A stretch of 64,000 bases of DNA. Origin: an uncultured Bacteroidales bacterium (GTDB lineage Bacteria; Bacteroidota; Bacteroidia; Bacteroidales; UBA932). The notes below the pieces were generated by a model. The model searched no databases. It was not told where the DNA came from and saw only the letters and a program-made list of their open reading frames with translations. This document shows positions 16,903 to 24,951 of this stretch, piece by piece. The position numbers and the translations under genes were made by a program. Position 1 is the stretch's first letter. Each line of letters opens with the position of its first letter. Where the stretch lies: contig UQYV01000016.1 of assembly GCA_900545245.1 (NCBI GenBank), positions 5,578 to 69,577 of the forward strand, given 5' to 3'.

Positions 16903-17027
16903 GTCAGGGCGCCTAAAAGGCGGTCTGCCGCGTTGGACGGCTTGATGAAATCCTCACAACCGACAGGTTGCTGCGGTTTCATCTTCACCGTCCGCCTTGC
17001 ATCCCATCCTTTTATGCATCCCTGACC
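16903..17027 (+). repeat. Dispersed long-hairpin repeat, family 1, copy 2
   Basis: The ends are inverted repeats: GTCAGGGCGCCTAAAAGG at the left and CCTTTTATGCATCCCTGAC at the right. Inner arms also pair (GGACGGCTTGATGAAA with TTTCATCTTCACCGTCC), down to a central CAACC-gaca-GGTTG. The whole element could fold into one ~120-nt hairpin. It is homologous over its length to 12134-12252 (opposite strand) and its left arm to 55451-55490. All copies start within a few bases of, or between, genes. Confidence 0.7.
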
Positions 17028-17095
17028 TCCCGGCACTTTGTTGGTGTTTTGTTGGTAACTTAACTTGATGATAAAACTTTAGTTTTGATGTTATT

Positions 17096-19090
17096 ATGAA
17101 AAATTTTAACAGAATATTTGTTATGCTGCTGGCGGGACTCGTCTGCAGCATTTCTTCGCTTTGGGCGGGAAACATAGACTGGACGGTGTCGGCCACCGAA
17201 ACGGATGAGAGCGGCGTTTGGGAACTGGTTTACACCGGAACTCTTGGTGAGGGAATACACAGTTACCCTCTTTCTGATCCGGATTCCGCGCTGGAAGTCG
17301 AATATGCTGAACTTAACAATTGTGTTTTGGTCGGGGCCCTTGCAGACAAGAGCGTCGTAAAGTTCCAAAACGGCCACCACTATGTTTACGGGCATCTTTC
17401 TCTTGTGCAGAAAATCCGTGTCGAGAATGCAGAGCTGCCTTTTTCGCTCAAAGGAACCTTCCGCGCTATGTGCTGCGAGGATACTTCTTGTTTTCCTCCT
17501 GAATATCAGGATTTTGAGTATTCCCAAGGGGAAGGCGCAGAGATGGTTTCCGCTACTGCGGCTGGAAAAAATTCGGGAAGTGAAGCTGAAGCCGTTTCTG
17601 CAGATGTAGCAGGGGCGGTTTCCGGGGATGCTGAAAAAGAACAGGCACCTTTTGATTGGGGCCTCGTACTTCAGGCGATTCTCTGGGGCTTCGCCATGCT
17701 GCTCACACCGTGCGTGTTCCCGATGATTCCGATGACGGTGTCGTTCTTCCTCAAGAATTCGGGAAATGCACATCGCGGCCGTTTCCATGCCTTTATGTAC
17801 GGCCTTTTCATCGTGCTGCTATACACTGTTCCGATTTCACTGGTCATCCTCATTACATGGATTGCTGGAGGTGATGCCGTGACAGCGGACATCTTCAATT
17901 GGCTCGCTACGCACTGGCTGCCTAACATTCTGTTCTTCATTGTCTTCATGGTCTTTGCTGCCTCGTTCTTCGGCGCCTTCGAAATCACTCTTCCATCATC
18001 GTGGGTCAACAAGGCCGATGGAAAGTCTGACAAAAAGGGACTTGTAGGCGTGTTCTTCATGGCTCTTACGCTTGTGCTCGTGTCCTTCTCCTGTACCGGG
18101 CCTATCGTCGGCACTGTGCTCATACAGTCGACCAAGGGGCAGTTCTGGATGCCGATAGTGACTATGTTCGCCTTCTCCGTGGCATTTGCGCTCCCGTTCA
18201 CATTGTTCGCGCTGTTCCCGTCGCTGCTGACAAAGCTCCGGAGCGGCAGTTGGCTCGGCAGTGTCAAGGTGGTACTCGGGTTCATCGAGGTTGCGCTCGG
18301 ATTCAAGTTCCTTAGCGTCGCGGATCAGACCTATCATTGGGGGCTTCTTGACAGAGAGGTTTACCTCGCTATATGGATTGTGACTTTCTCGCTTCTTGGA
18401 CTCTACCTGCTCGGAAAGATCCGTTTCGCACACGATGAAAAGGTTGAGCACCTGTCAGTTACAAGACTTGCGCTCGCCATCGTGGACTTCGCTTTCGTCG
18501 TTTATATGATTCCAGGAATGTTCGGGGCTCCGCTAAAGGCTCTTTCTGGCTATCTTCCTCCTATCGGCACTCAGGATTTCGTGCTCGGAGCTGTCAATGC
18601 CTCATCCTCTGGCAATTGGGAAGACGAACGCACGGTTTCTCTGTATGGTGAGAAATATGGTCTCCATCTGCCTCTTGGTCTTGATGGCTATTTTACTATA
18701 GAAGAAGGACTTGCTGCGGCTAAGGCCAGTGGCAAACCGGTGTTTGTGGATGTGACCGGACATGGATGTGTCAACTGTCGCGAGATGGAAGCGCGTGTCT
18801 GGAGCGATCCCCGCGTACTTGAACTGCTCTCTAAGAAATTTGTGGTCGTCGCGCTGTATGTCGATGACAAGACCAAACTTGACGAGGCGGATTGGGTTCA
18901 TGCAGCAAATGGGGATGTCTACAAGGAAATCGGACGAGCCAATGCCTATATAGCCAGGACACGTTTCGAGGTGAACTCACAGCCGAACTACATCCTTCTC
19001 GACAGCGATGGCAGTCAACTCGCTCCTGCCCGCGGCTACAACCTTGACGTTCAAGGATTCATTGATTTTCTGAATGTTGCGTTGAAGTAA
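17096..19090 (+). CDS. dsbD: Thiol:disulfide interchange protein DsbD family
   Basis: 664 residues. Signal peptide (1-22), an N-terminal periplasmic DsbD-alpha-like domain (~23-150) with AMCCEDTSCFPP, a linker rich in Ala/Gly/Ser, then eight hydrophobic segments with LLTPCVFPMIPM and FSCTGPIVG (the redox-active cysteines of the membrane domain), and a C-terminal thioredoxin-like domain with GHGCVNCREM (CxxC). DsbD passes electrons from cytoplasmic thioredoxin to periplasmic partners. Transcribed alone; the small gene on the other strand overlaps its last 32 bases. Confidence 0.93.
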   Translation: MKNFNRIFVMLLAGLVCSISSLWAGNIDWTVSATETDESGVWELVYTGTLGEGIHSYPLSDPDSALEVEYAELNNCVLVGALADKSVVKFQNGHHYVYGHLSLVQKIRVENAELPFSLKGTFRAMCCEDTSCFPPEYQDFEYSQGEGAEMVSATAAGKNSGSEAEAVSADVAGAVSGDAEKEQAPFDWGLVLQAILWGFAMLLTPCVFPMIPMTVSFFLKNSGNAHRGRFHAFMYGLFIVLLYTVPISLVILITWIAGGDAVTADIFNWLATHWLPNILFFIVFMVFAASFFGAFEITLPSSWVNKADGKSDKKGLVGVFFMALTLVLVSFSCTGPIVGTVLIQSTKGQFWMPIVTMFAFSVAFALPFTLFALFPSLLTKLRSGSWLGSVKVVLGFIEVALGFKFLSVADQTYHWGLLDREVYLAIWIVTFSLLGLYLLGKIRFAHDEKVEHLSVTRLALAIVDFAFVVYMIPGMFGAPLKALSGYLPPIGTQDFVLGAVNASSSGNWEDERTVSLYGEKYGLHLPLGLDGYFTIEEGLAAAKASGKPVFVDVTGHGCVNCREMEARVWSDPRVLELLSKKFVVVALYVDDKTKLDEADWVHAANGDVYKEIGRANAYIARTRFEVNSQPNYILLDSDGSQLAPARGYNLDVQGFIDFLNVALK

Positions 19091-19211
19091 AACCTATCTT
19101 TTTTTTGTATTCTTCAAGCTGCCTGCGAAACTTGGCTTTCCGCTCGGCCTCTTTCTTCTGCTTCCGTGCGAGATAGTCTTCGTAGCGGTTCTCAAGATAA
19201 TTGTCAGCCAT
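19059..19211 (-). CDS. Small charged protein, conserved hypothetical (50 residues)
   Basis: Fifty codons from the ATG at 19211 to a TGA at 19059: begins MADNYLENRYEDYLARKQKK and continues as a basic amphipathic helix (EAERKAKFRRQLEEYKKK). From memory, very short Bacteroidota proteins beginning MADNYLE are found beside other genes and are left unnamed or misnamed; function unknown. It lies 25 bp downstream of the PUR-domain gene on the same strand, so the two could be co-transcribed. Its 3' end overlaps dsbD by 32 bases in antisense. The frame includes an A8 run, a possible slippage site. Too short to be certain. Confidence 0.55.
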   Translation of the reverse strand: MADNYLENRYEDYLARKQKKEAERKAKFRRQLEEYKKKIGFTSTQHSENQ

Positions 19212-19236
19212 TGCCCTGCCTGCAGTGAATTAGCCA

Positions 19237-19572
19237 TTAAAGTTCTTCAAACCTTACGTCGGAATTGTATTTTCCCTCGCCGCCTTCGGTTTTTGGCGCA
19301 TTCTTCTTTATATAGTCAAGAACTTCCTCAAGTCCCTCGACGAACTTGTCGAAGTCTTCTTTGTAGAGGAAAATCTTGTGCTTGTCATACACATAACTTC
19401 CGTCACGCTCAATCTTTCTCTTGCTTTCCGTGATTGTCAGATAATAGTCATTTCCCTTGGTAGCTTTCACGTCAAAGAAATAGGTTCTTTTTCCTGCCTT
19501 TACCGGCTTTGAATACACGTCCTCACCGTTGCGTTCCTGGGCGTATGCTCCATTATAATCCTCGCTGTACAT
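19237..19572 (-). CDS. PUR-family nucleic-acid-binding protein (DUF3276)
   Basis: 111 residues. The core TYFFDVKATKGNDYYLTITESKR and IFLYKEDFDKFVEGLEEVLDYI is the PUR repeat found in DUF3276 proteins of Bacteroidota, related to eukaryotic Pur-alpha; bacterial members bind single-stranded nucleic acid. The N-terminus is Gly/Asp/Tyr rich, the C-terminus acidic. Divergent from nusB. The minus-strand word TATATTTG (19602-19609) fits a -7 box 30 bp upstream of the start. Confidence 0.85.
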   Translation of the reverse strand: MYSEDYNGAYAQERNGEDVYSKPVKAGKRTYFFDVKATKGNDYYLTITESKRKIERDGSYVYDKHKIFLYKEDFDKFVEGLEEVLDYIKKNAPKTEGGEGKYNSDVRFEEL

Positions 19573-19631
19573 CTTGTGCGTTTTTTATTAGTAAATCTTC
19601 GCAAATATAGTTTTTTTTATCAAATCGTGTG

Positions 19632-19639
19632 TATCTTTG
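19632..19639 (+). promoter_or_regulatory. -7 element of the nusB promoter
   Basis: TATCTTTG matches TAnnTTTG. A TTTG -33 box is not seen at the usual distance, only a T8 run around 19611-19618. The leader to the nusB start would be about 105 nt. Confidence 0.45.
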
Positions 19640-19749
19640 CATAAGAAAATACGCGCCTTTTCGATAAGCGAGAGCAGAACCAAGCTCGATTGGTTATGCC
19701 GAGCGTAGAAAAGTGGCGTGTGAAACTACGAATATTATTGAAAAAAGAC

Positions 19750-20709
19750 ATGTTGAATCGCAGAATATTACGGATCAAGGCATTCAAAGTCGCATACTCA
19801 GCGACTCTCGACGGAAACTTCTCGACACGTGATGCCGAGGTTGAACTTAACAACTCGTGCGAGGCCACTCGTGACCTGTTCGTGTATATGTCCGGAATCG
19901 TTGCCCCGCTGACACGCACGGCCCGCGAAAGGATAGAGTCCCTTCGCACTAAGTTCAATCCTACTGAAGAGGAACGCAACCCGAACATGAAGTTCTGCGA
20001 CAACCGTCTGGCACAGCTGCTTGCGGATGACGAAGATCTTACTAAGGCCATGAAGCAGCGGAAATTCTCATGGGATCAGTACGACATCCTTCTCAGGAAG
20101 GTGCTGGATTCCGTGTATTCTAAGAAATACTTTAAGGATTATATGACTTCGGGGAAGTCGTCGCTTGAGGAGGATTGTAGGCTTTTCGTCCGCATCTTTG
20201 AAGAGGAACTGGTTGACGTTCCGGAACTTGAGCACACCCTTGAGGATATGTCGCTCTATTGGAACGACGATTTGGCCTATGCTCTCACTTGGTGCTGCCG
20301 TTCGTTTGAGGACATCGCCAAGGGCGGACGATGGACGCTCCCTTACCTCTATCAAAGCCAGATGAAGGGGGCCGCATCCGGTGTTGAGGACGACAGGATA
20401 TTCGTCCGGAGACTTCTGAATCTCACGCTCGTGAACTATGACAAGTATTCACAGTTGGTCTATGACTCGGCAAAGGGCTGGGATGCGGAACGGCTTTTCC
20501 TCTCCGATGTCGTGCTCGTTGTGATGGGCATTGCGGAGATACTCAACTTCCCTAACATACCGGTGAAGGTCTCCATGAACGAGTATGTCGAGATTTCGAA
20601 GTATTACGGGACACCGAAAAGCCGTGTCTTCGTGAACGGCATTCTCGACCGAATCGTCAAGAAATTGACCGAAGAGGGGAAGGTGACAAAGATTGAGACA
20701 AACATTTAA
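19750..20709 (+). CDS. nusB: Transcription antitermination factor NusB
   Basis: 319 residues from the ATG at 19750 (LNRRILRIKAFKVAYS is the expected NusB N-terminus; the frame is open for 20 more codons without conservation). The Bacteroidota NusB is about twice the size of the E. coli protein, with an N-terminal extension and the all-helical NusB domain in the C-terminal half (LFLSDVVLVVMGIAEILNFPNIPVKVSMNEYVEISKYYGTPKS). NusB with NusE (S10) binds boxA RNA and supports rRNA antitermination. It heads a string of co-directional genes with yajC only 13 bp downstream. Confidence 0.9.
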   Translation: MLNRRILRIKAFKVAYSATLDGNFSTRDAEVELNNSCEATRDLFVYMSGIVAPLTRTARERIESLRTKFNPTEEERNPNMKFCDNRLAQLLADDEDLTKAMKQRKFSWDQYDILLRKVLDSVYSKKYFKDYMTSGKSSLEEDCRLFVRIFEEELVDVPELEHTLEDMSLYWNDDLAYALTWCCRSFEDIAKGGRWTLPYLYQSQMKGAASGVEDDRIFVRRLLNLTLVNYDKYSQLVYDSAKGWDAERLFLSDVVLVVMGIAEILNFPNIPVKVSMNEYVEISKYYGTPKSRVFVNGILDRIVKKLTEEGKVTKIETNI

Positions 20710-20722
20710 ATTATTGTGTGAT

Positions 20723-21049
20723 ATGAAATTAATGACTTTATTGCAGGCAGCCGGCGCACAAGGCGCAGCAGGCGGACAGTGGACAATGTGGGTGATGCTT
20801 TTGCTCATCTTCGTTGTGATGTGGTTCTTCATGATTCGCCCGCAGCGCAAGCAGCAGAAGGAACTCCAGAAGTTCCGTGACGGCCTTCAGAAGGGCGACA
20901 AGGTCGTTACTGTCGGTGGCATTTTCGGAACCGTGGTGGAAATCAAGGAAAAATCTGTCCTCATCGAGGTTGACAAGGACGTCAAAATACGAGTGGACAA
21001 GAATTCTCTCGTGAAGGACTACTCTGACGCTCCTGCGGCAACGAAATAG
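20723..21049 (+). CDS. yajC: Sec translocase accessory protein YajC
   Basis: 108 residues from the ATG at 20723. A single transmembrane helix (TMWVMLLLIFVVMWFFMIRP, ~22-41) precedes a basic, charged cytosolic part with QRKQQKELQKFRDGLQKGDKVVTVGGIFGTV, a standard YajC signature. YajC associates with SecDF at the inner membrane. The protein is of usual length and no anomaly is seen. Confidence 0.93.
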   Translation: MKLMTLLQAAGAQGAAGGQWTMWVMLLLIFVVMWFFMIRPQRKQQKELQKFRDGLQKGDKVVTVGGIFGTVVEIKEKSVLIEVDKDVKIRVDKNSLVKDYSDAPAATK

Positions 21050-21097
21050 TCTCGGCGAAACTTGTCCGGCCTGGCTGCGGCACAGTAAGTCTCGGTT

Positions 21098-22069
21098 TTG
21101 AAAGAGTTTCTGAATAAGGCACTTGAGTTTCTGAAGGTCAACAGAAAGGACTTGGTGGTTTTCCTCCTGTCATTCTTGTTGGCTTTCAGTATCTGGTTTA
21201 TACACAATGTCTCGCTACGCTATAGTGAAGTGCTCGCCGCAACCGTTGCAGCGGAATCCAACCTCTCCGGACGTCGCAACACTGCCTCAAACAGTTGCAA
21301 GGTCGTCGCGCGCTGCCGAGCCACCGGCTACAGCATAATCCGTAACAAGATGTTCGGTGGAGGGGCGCCTGTGATGATTCACTTCGACGCTGCTTCACTG
21401 CATCATAGGGATGGGGACGTTTTTGCTTTTTCCCCGGAATCCATGCCTGAGTTCGGCAAGATGGTATTCGGCGCCAGCGTTTCTTCAGTGGAGTATTATC
21501 TGACTGATACACTGCTCTTTGTGTTCCCTGAGGAAAATAGCAGGAAGGTTCCTGTGGTGCCGATTTCGGACATTAGGTATGCTTCGCAGTACATGAGCGT
21601 GGACGGAATGGAGGTGCGGCCTGATTCTGTCTACATCTATGGTGACCCGGAGAAGATAGCCGGCATATCCAAGGTTTTCACTAAGAATGTCACTCTTTCG
21701 GACCTGTCCTCGGATGCTCACGGCTCTGTGGGGATTGAATCGGTCAGGGGCGTCAGGATTTCAGAGACTTCAGTGGACTACACCGTCATTGTGCGGAGAT
21801 ACGTTTCGGAGGAACTGAGCCTTCCTGTGCGAGTTCGTAATGTTCCTGCCGGGAAGTCTGTAGCAGTCTATCCGTCGAACGTTAATGCCGTGGTTGCCTT
21901 TCAGTTCCCTCTGATGGCAGACCCTGACGCATTGGATGTCCTTTACGTTGACTATCACGACTTTGAACAATCACGCAGCGGCAAGTGCATCGTTAAGACA
22001 GACACTCTTCCGGATGGAGTTCTCGGTGTGAGGCCGGAAATAGACGTTGTCACCTGCGTGGCCCTGTAG
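21098..22069 (+). CDS. YbbR-like domain protein
   Basis: 323 residues from a TTG start at 21098; an in-frame stop lies four codons upstream, so no earlier start exists. One N-terminal membrane anchor (DLVVFLLSFLLAFSIWFIH, ~19-37) followed by extracytoplasmic beta repeats typical of YbbR proteins; KKVP-like edge strands (SRKVPVVPISDIRYASQY, RPDSVYIYGDPEKIAGI) are visible. In other phyla YbbR-like proteins activate the diadenylate cyclase CdaA, and in Bacteroidota the gene follows yajC. CoaE, often next, is absent here. Function in this organism is inferred. Confidence 0.8.
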   Translation: MKEFLNKALEFLKVNRKDLVVFLLSFLLAFSIWFIHNVSLRYSEVLAATVAAESNLSGRRNTASNSCKVVARCRATGYSIIRNKMFGGGAPVMIHFDAASLHHRDGDVFAFSPESMPEFGKMVFGASVSSVEYYLTDTLLFVFPEENSRKVPVVPISDIRYASQYMSVDGMEVRPDSVYIYGDPEKIAGISKVFTKNVTLSDLSSDAHGSVGIESVRGVRISETSVDYTVIVRRYVSEELSLPVRVRNVPAGKSVAVYPSNVNAVVAFQFPLMADPDALDVLYVDYHDFEQSRSGKCIVKTDTLPDGVLGVRPEIDVVTCVAL

Positions 22070-22118
22070 TATTCAGAAATATGAAAAATAATTATAAACC
22101 ATTATAAAACAGAATAAT

Positions 22119-22547
22119 ATGAAAACAGATCTTACAAAGATACTTTCAATCTCCGGACAACCTGGCCTCTATCTCTACATCGCTCAGGCGCGTTCCGGTG
22201 CCATTGTTGAGTCACTTTCAGACAAGAAGAGGAGTTGCTTCGGGCTTACCAGCAAGATGACTACCCTTGCGGACATTTCTATTTACACTACAGAGGGCGA
22301 GATGAAGCTCAGTGAAGTATTCCTTAAGCTCAAGGACGTTCTCGGAGGTGCTGAAGCTCCGGCTTCCAAAGCTTCTTCAGACGAACTGAAGGCTCTTTTT
22401 GCCAAGGCCGTTCCCGACTATGACGGCGAGCGCTTCTATGTCTCTCACATGAAGAAGGTTGTCGACTGGTACAATTGCCTGCTCAAGTATGCTTCCCTCG
22501 ATTTCGTGACTCCTGAAGAGGAGGCGTCCGAGTCTGAGGAGAAATAG
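22119..22547 (+). CDS. DUF5606 domain protein
   Basis: 142 residues. The N-terminal MKTDLTKILSISGQPGLYLY and RSGAIVESLSDKKRSCFGLTSKM are typical of this small Bacteroidota family. The first domain is beta-rich, and the second half (SSDELKALFAKAVPDYDGERFYVSHMKKVVDWYNCL) is helical. The C-terminus is acidic. Function unknown. Sits 9 bp before rimO and is likely in the same transcript. Confidence 0.8.
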   Translation: MKTDLTKILSISGQPGLYLYIAQARSGAIVESLSDKKRSCFGLTSKMTTLADISIYTTEGEMKLSEVFLKLKDVLGGAEAPASKASSDELKALFAKAVPDYDGERFYVSHMKKVVDWYNCLLKYASLDFVTPEEEASESEEK

Positions 22548-22556
22548 TTTTGTGCT

Positions 22557-23909
22557 ATGGGCAATGGTGAAAAACTCCGACTCCAGTCGATCATTCGCGG
22601 CTGTTCCAAGAATAAGGTAGACACCGAGCATGTGCTTGCCCAGGTGCAGGATGCTTATGACATCTGCGGGGAGGAAGACTGCGGGGCCGGTTTTGTCGAT
22701 GTGGCACTGGTGAATACCTGCGGATTCATCGGGGATGCCAAGGAAGAGTCGGTCAACACCATACTTGAGGTCGCCGAACGTAAGAAAGCCGGCAGGGTCG
22801 GCAAGATTGTCGTTTTCGGCTGCCTTTCTCAGAGATATGCCTCTGAACTTCCGGATTTGATTCCGGAAGTTGACATCTGGCTCGGGGCGAGGGATAATGA
22901 TGAGGTCGTAAGGGCACTTGGCGTGACTCCAATGCCGGAGCGCGGGCAGAGCCGTTTCGTGACGGAAGGCAGCGGAAGCTATGCCTACCTCAAGATCAGC
23001 GAGGGCTGCGATCGCCGCTGTTCCTACTGCGCGATTCCTTACATCCGTGGGACTCATCGTTCTGTTCCGATGGAAAGGCTTGTGGAGGAAGCCGGGAATC
23101 TTGCGGCAACTGGGGTGCGTGAGCTTGTGATAATTGCGCAGGATACTACCTATTACGGACTGGACCTCTATCACAAACGTACTCTCGGAGAGCTTCTTGA
23201 ACGGCTCTCTATGGTGCCGGGGATAGAGCGACTCCGCATCCATTATTCCTATCCGGCCGATTTCCCTGAGGATGTCCTTGACATCATGGCCACCAATCCG
23301 AAGGTCTGCCGCTACATGGACATTCCGCTCCAGCATATTTCCGACAAGGTTCTCGACAATATGCACCGTCATGTGGACGGGAAGTGGACGAGGGAACTCA
23401 TAGAGAAGATGAGGACGAAAGTTCCTGGAGTGGTGCTCCGGACAACGATGATTGTCGGACATCCGGGGGAGGGTACGCGAGAGTTTCGTGAACTTCTGGA
23501 TTTTGTGAAAGATGCGAAGTTCGAGAGGCTAGGCGCTTTTACGTATTCTGAGGAAGAAGGAACATACGGGGCACGGCATTTTAAGGACAGTGTGCGTCCC
23601 TCTACCAAACAGAAACGCCTTGACGAGCTGATGGAAGTGCAGAGGGAGATTTCCCTGGCATACAATCGGTCTCGTGTCGGAACAGAGGTGAGCGTGCTCG
23701 TCGATTCTTGGTTTCCGGAGCAGTCTATGCTTGTGTGCCGTAGCGAGTTCGAGTCACCGGAAGTGGATGGCGAGATTCTTGTAAAGTACGATCCTGAGAT
23801 CTTCGGTGATGTCTGTCCGCAGACACTTGTGGGACATTTCATCGAGGTCCGGATTACCGCTGCGGACGATTACGATCTGACGGCGGACTTTGTCAGGAAC
23901 TTGGAATAA
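22557..23909 (+). CDS. rimO: Ribosomal protein S12 methylthiotransferase RimO
   Basis: 450 residues. The N-terminal MTTase domain supplies cluster ligands in RGCSKNKVD, NTCGFIGDAKEES and GCLSQRY; the radical SAM motif GCDRRCSYCAIPYIRG is intact (CxxxCxxC); a C-terminal TRAM domain begins near residue 385. RimO methylthiolates Asp in S12. Length is normal. The stop is followed by an independent lipoprotein gene 32 bp away. Confidence 0.95.
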   Translation: MGNGEKLRLQSIIRGCSKNKVDTEHVLAQVQDAYDICGEEDCGAGFVDVALVNTCGFIGDAKEESVNTILEVAERKKAGRVGKIVVFGCLSQRYASELPDLIPEVDIWLGARDNDEVVRALGVTPMPERGQSRFVTEGSGSYAYLKISEGCDRRCSYCAIPYIRGTHRSVPMERLVEEAGNLAATGVRELVIIAQDTTYYGLDLYHKRTLGELLERLSMVPGIERLRIHYSYPADFPEDVLDIMATNPKVCRYMDIPLQHISDKVLDNMHRHVDGKWTRELIEKMRTKVPGVVLRTTMIVGHPGEGTREFRELLDFVKDAKFERLGAFTYSEEEGTYGARHFKDSVRPSTKQKRLDELMEVQREISLAYNRSRVGTEVSVLVDSWFPEQSMLVCRSEFESPEVDGEILVKYDPEIFGDVCPQTLVGHFIEVRITAADDYDLTADFVRNLE

Positions 23910-23941
23910 GCAGATTCCGGAATATTTATATATGAATTGTT

Positions 23942-24769
23942 ATGAGACGTCTTTTTTCTTTTGCCGTGCCATTTTTCGCGCTTGGCCTTATAGCTTGCTC
24001 TCCGCAGGTGTATGAAATGTCCATGGAAATGAGATACCCTTCATCTTCCGGCTTGGACTTGACTGGAAAGTCAGTGGCAATGATCTATCCTTATGGTTTG
24101 ACTCAGGAGGAGATGCAACTGACAAGCTCGGTTGCCGGTGCTCTTGCCGACCAGCTTGATGCAGCCTATCCTGAGAGCGATTCGACGAGTCTGTACACGA
24201 TTCAGTACACGGACGATTTCGCGAAGATGGTCACTCCGGACTCTCTCGTAAATCTTGTACTTAAGACGGATGCCGACGTAGTCTTTCTTTTCGGTCATCC
24301 ATCCGAATTCTCAGACGGCTACCGGCAGGGCGGCTTTAGGCTTCCTCTTTACTGCTACGACTCCCTCGGTGGGGAGAAGTCAGGCGTGAAGACATTCACC
24401 ATCACTGCTGATGCCGGTTCCGATGCCGCGGCTTCCGGCAAGAACATCGGCAACCGGATTTCTTCTTCATTTGTTCCGACTTGGCGGGAAGAAGAATTCG
24501 GTATCTGGTACACTGATAACAGCGCCTGGAACAATGCTCTCCTGCAGGCTTTGGACTTCAAATGGGATGCAGCGGTGAAGACTTGGATCTCAATTCTTGA
24601 TGGCACTGACGATATAAATATAAGGGCTCTCCTTGAGTACAATATCGGACTCGGCTGCTTCATGATGGGCAACCGCGACCTTGCGCTCCAATGGCTGCAG
24701 CAGTCGTCTTCCGAGCAGAGTTCCGATATGACGACCGCCTTGATAAATCGAATCAAGAGACGGGATTGA
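23942..24769 (+). CDS. Lipoprotein of unknown function
   Basis: 275 residues with a lipoprotein signal (FALGLIAC, cysteine near residue 19). The mature part has an alpha/beta first half (GKSVAMIYPYG, DVVFLFGHPSEFSDGYRQGGF) and a helical C-terminal part with tetratricopeptide-like helices (ALLEYNIGLGCFMMGNRDLALQWLQQS). No catalytic motif recognised. It may be similar to a Bacteroidales lipoprotein family (DUF6340-like), but that is a weak recollection. Convergent with the acyltransferase genes across a repeat-containing gap. Confidence 0.65.
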   Translation: MRRLFSFAVPFFALGLIACSPQVYEMSMEMRYPSSSGLDLTGKSVAMIYPYGLTQEEMQLTSSVAGALADQLDAAYPESDSTSLYTIQYTDDFAKMVTPDSLVNLVLKTDADVVFLFGHPSEFSDGYRQGGFRLPLYCYDSLGGEKSGVKTFTITADAGSDAAASGKNIGNRISSSFVPTWREEEFGIWYTDNSAWNNALLQALDFKWDAAVKTWISILDGTDDINIRALLEYNIGLGCFMMGNRDLALQWLQQSSSEQSSDMTTALINRIKRRD

Positions 24770-24797
24770 CTTTTTATTCAATCCCTCTATTATGAAA

Positions 24798-24816
24798 CCT
24801 TCAAAAAATAACCTGC
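24798..24816. repeat. 19-bp repeat word at a convergent gene junction (copy 2)
   Basis: Identical to 10202-10220. Here it is directly followed by a copy of the GTAC-paired repeat, family 2. No gene lies in 24770-24951. Confidence 0.55.
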
Positions 24817-24828
24817 ATCATCTTTTTC

Positions 24829-24893
24829 TTTCTTTTCGGTCTATCTTTCTTTTCTCATCGGTCATGTACCTCCAGTACACTCCCTCTTCCAAA
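24829..24893 (-). repeat. Dispersed GTAC-paired repeat, family 2, copy 1
   Basis: Read on the minus strand it begins TTTGGAAGAGGGAGTGTAC, then TGGAGGTACATGACCGATG, then AGAAAAGAAAGATAGACCG. It aligns over about 65 bp with the copies at 29534-29597 and 54291-54355 (about 70-80% identical). TGTAC and GTACA form a short inverted repeat. Lies between two convergent genes. Confidence 0.65.
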
Positions 24894-24951
24894 AGAAACC
24901 TATCCTCGAAAATAATTGACAAATCTGACGCAGTTTATTTTTTTCATGTTT

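Noticed and set aside
22377..23462. Long minus-strand frame opposite DUF5606/rimO
   Set aside because: The plus-strand rimO carries all cluster cysteines; the antisense frame has no family character.
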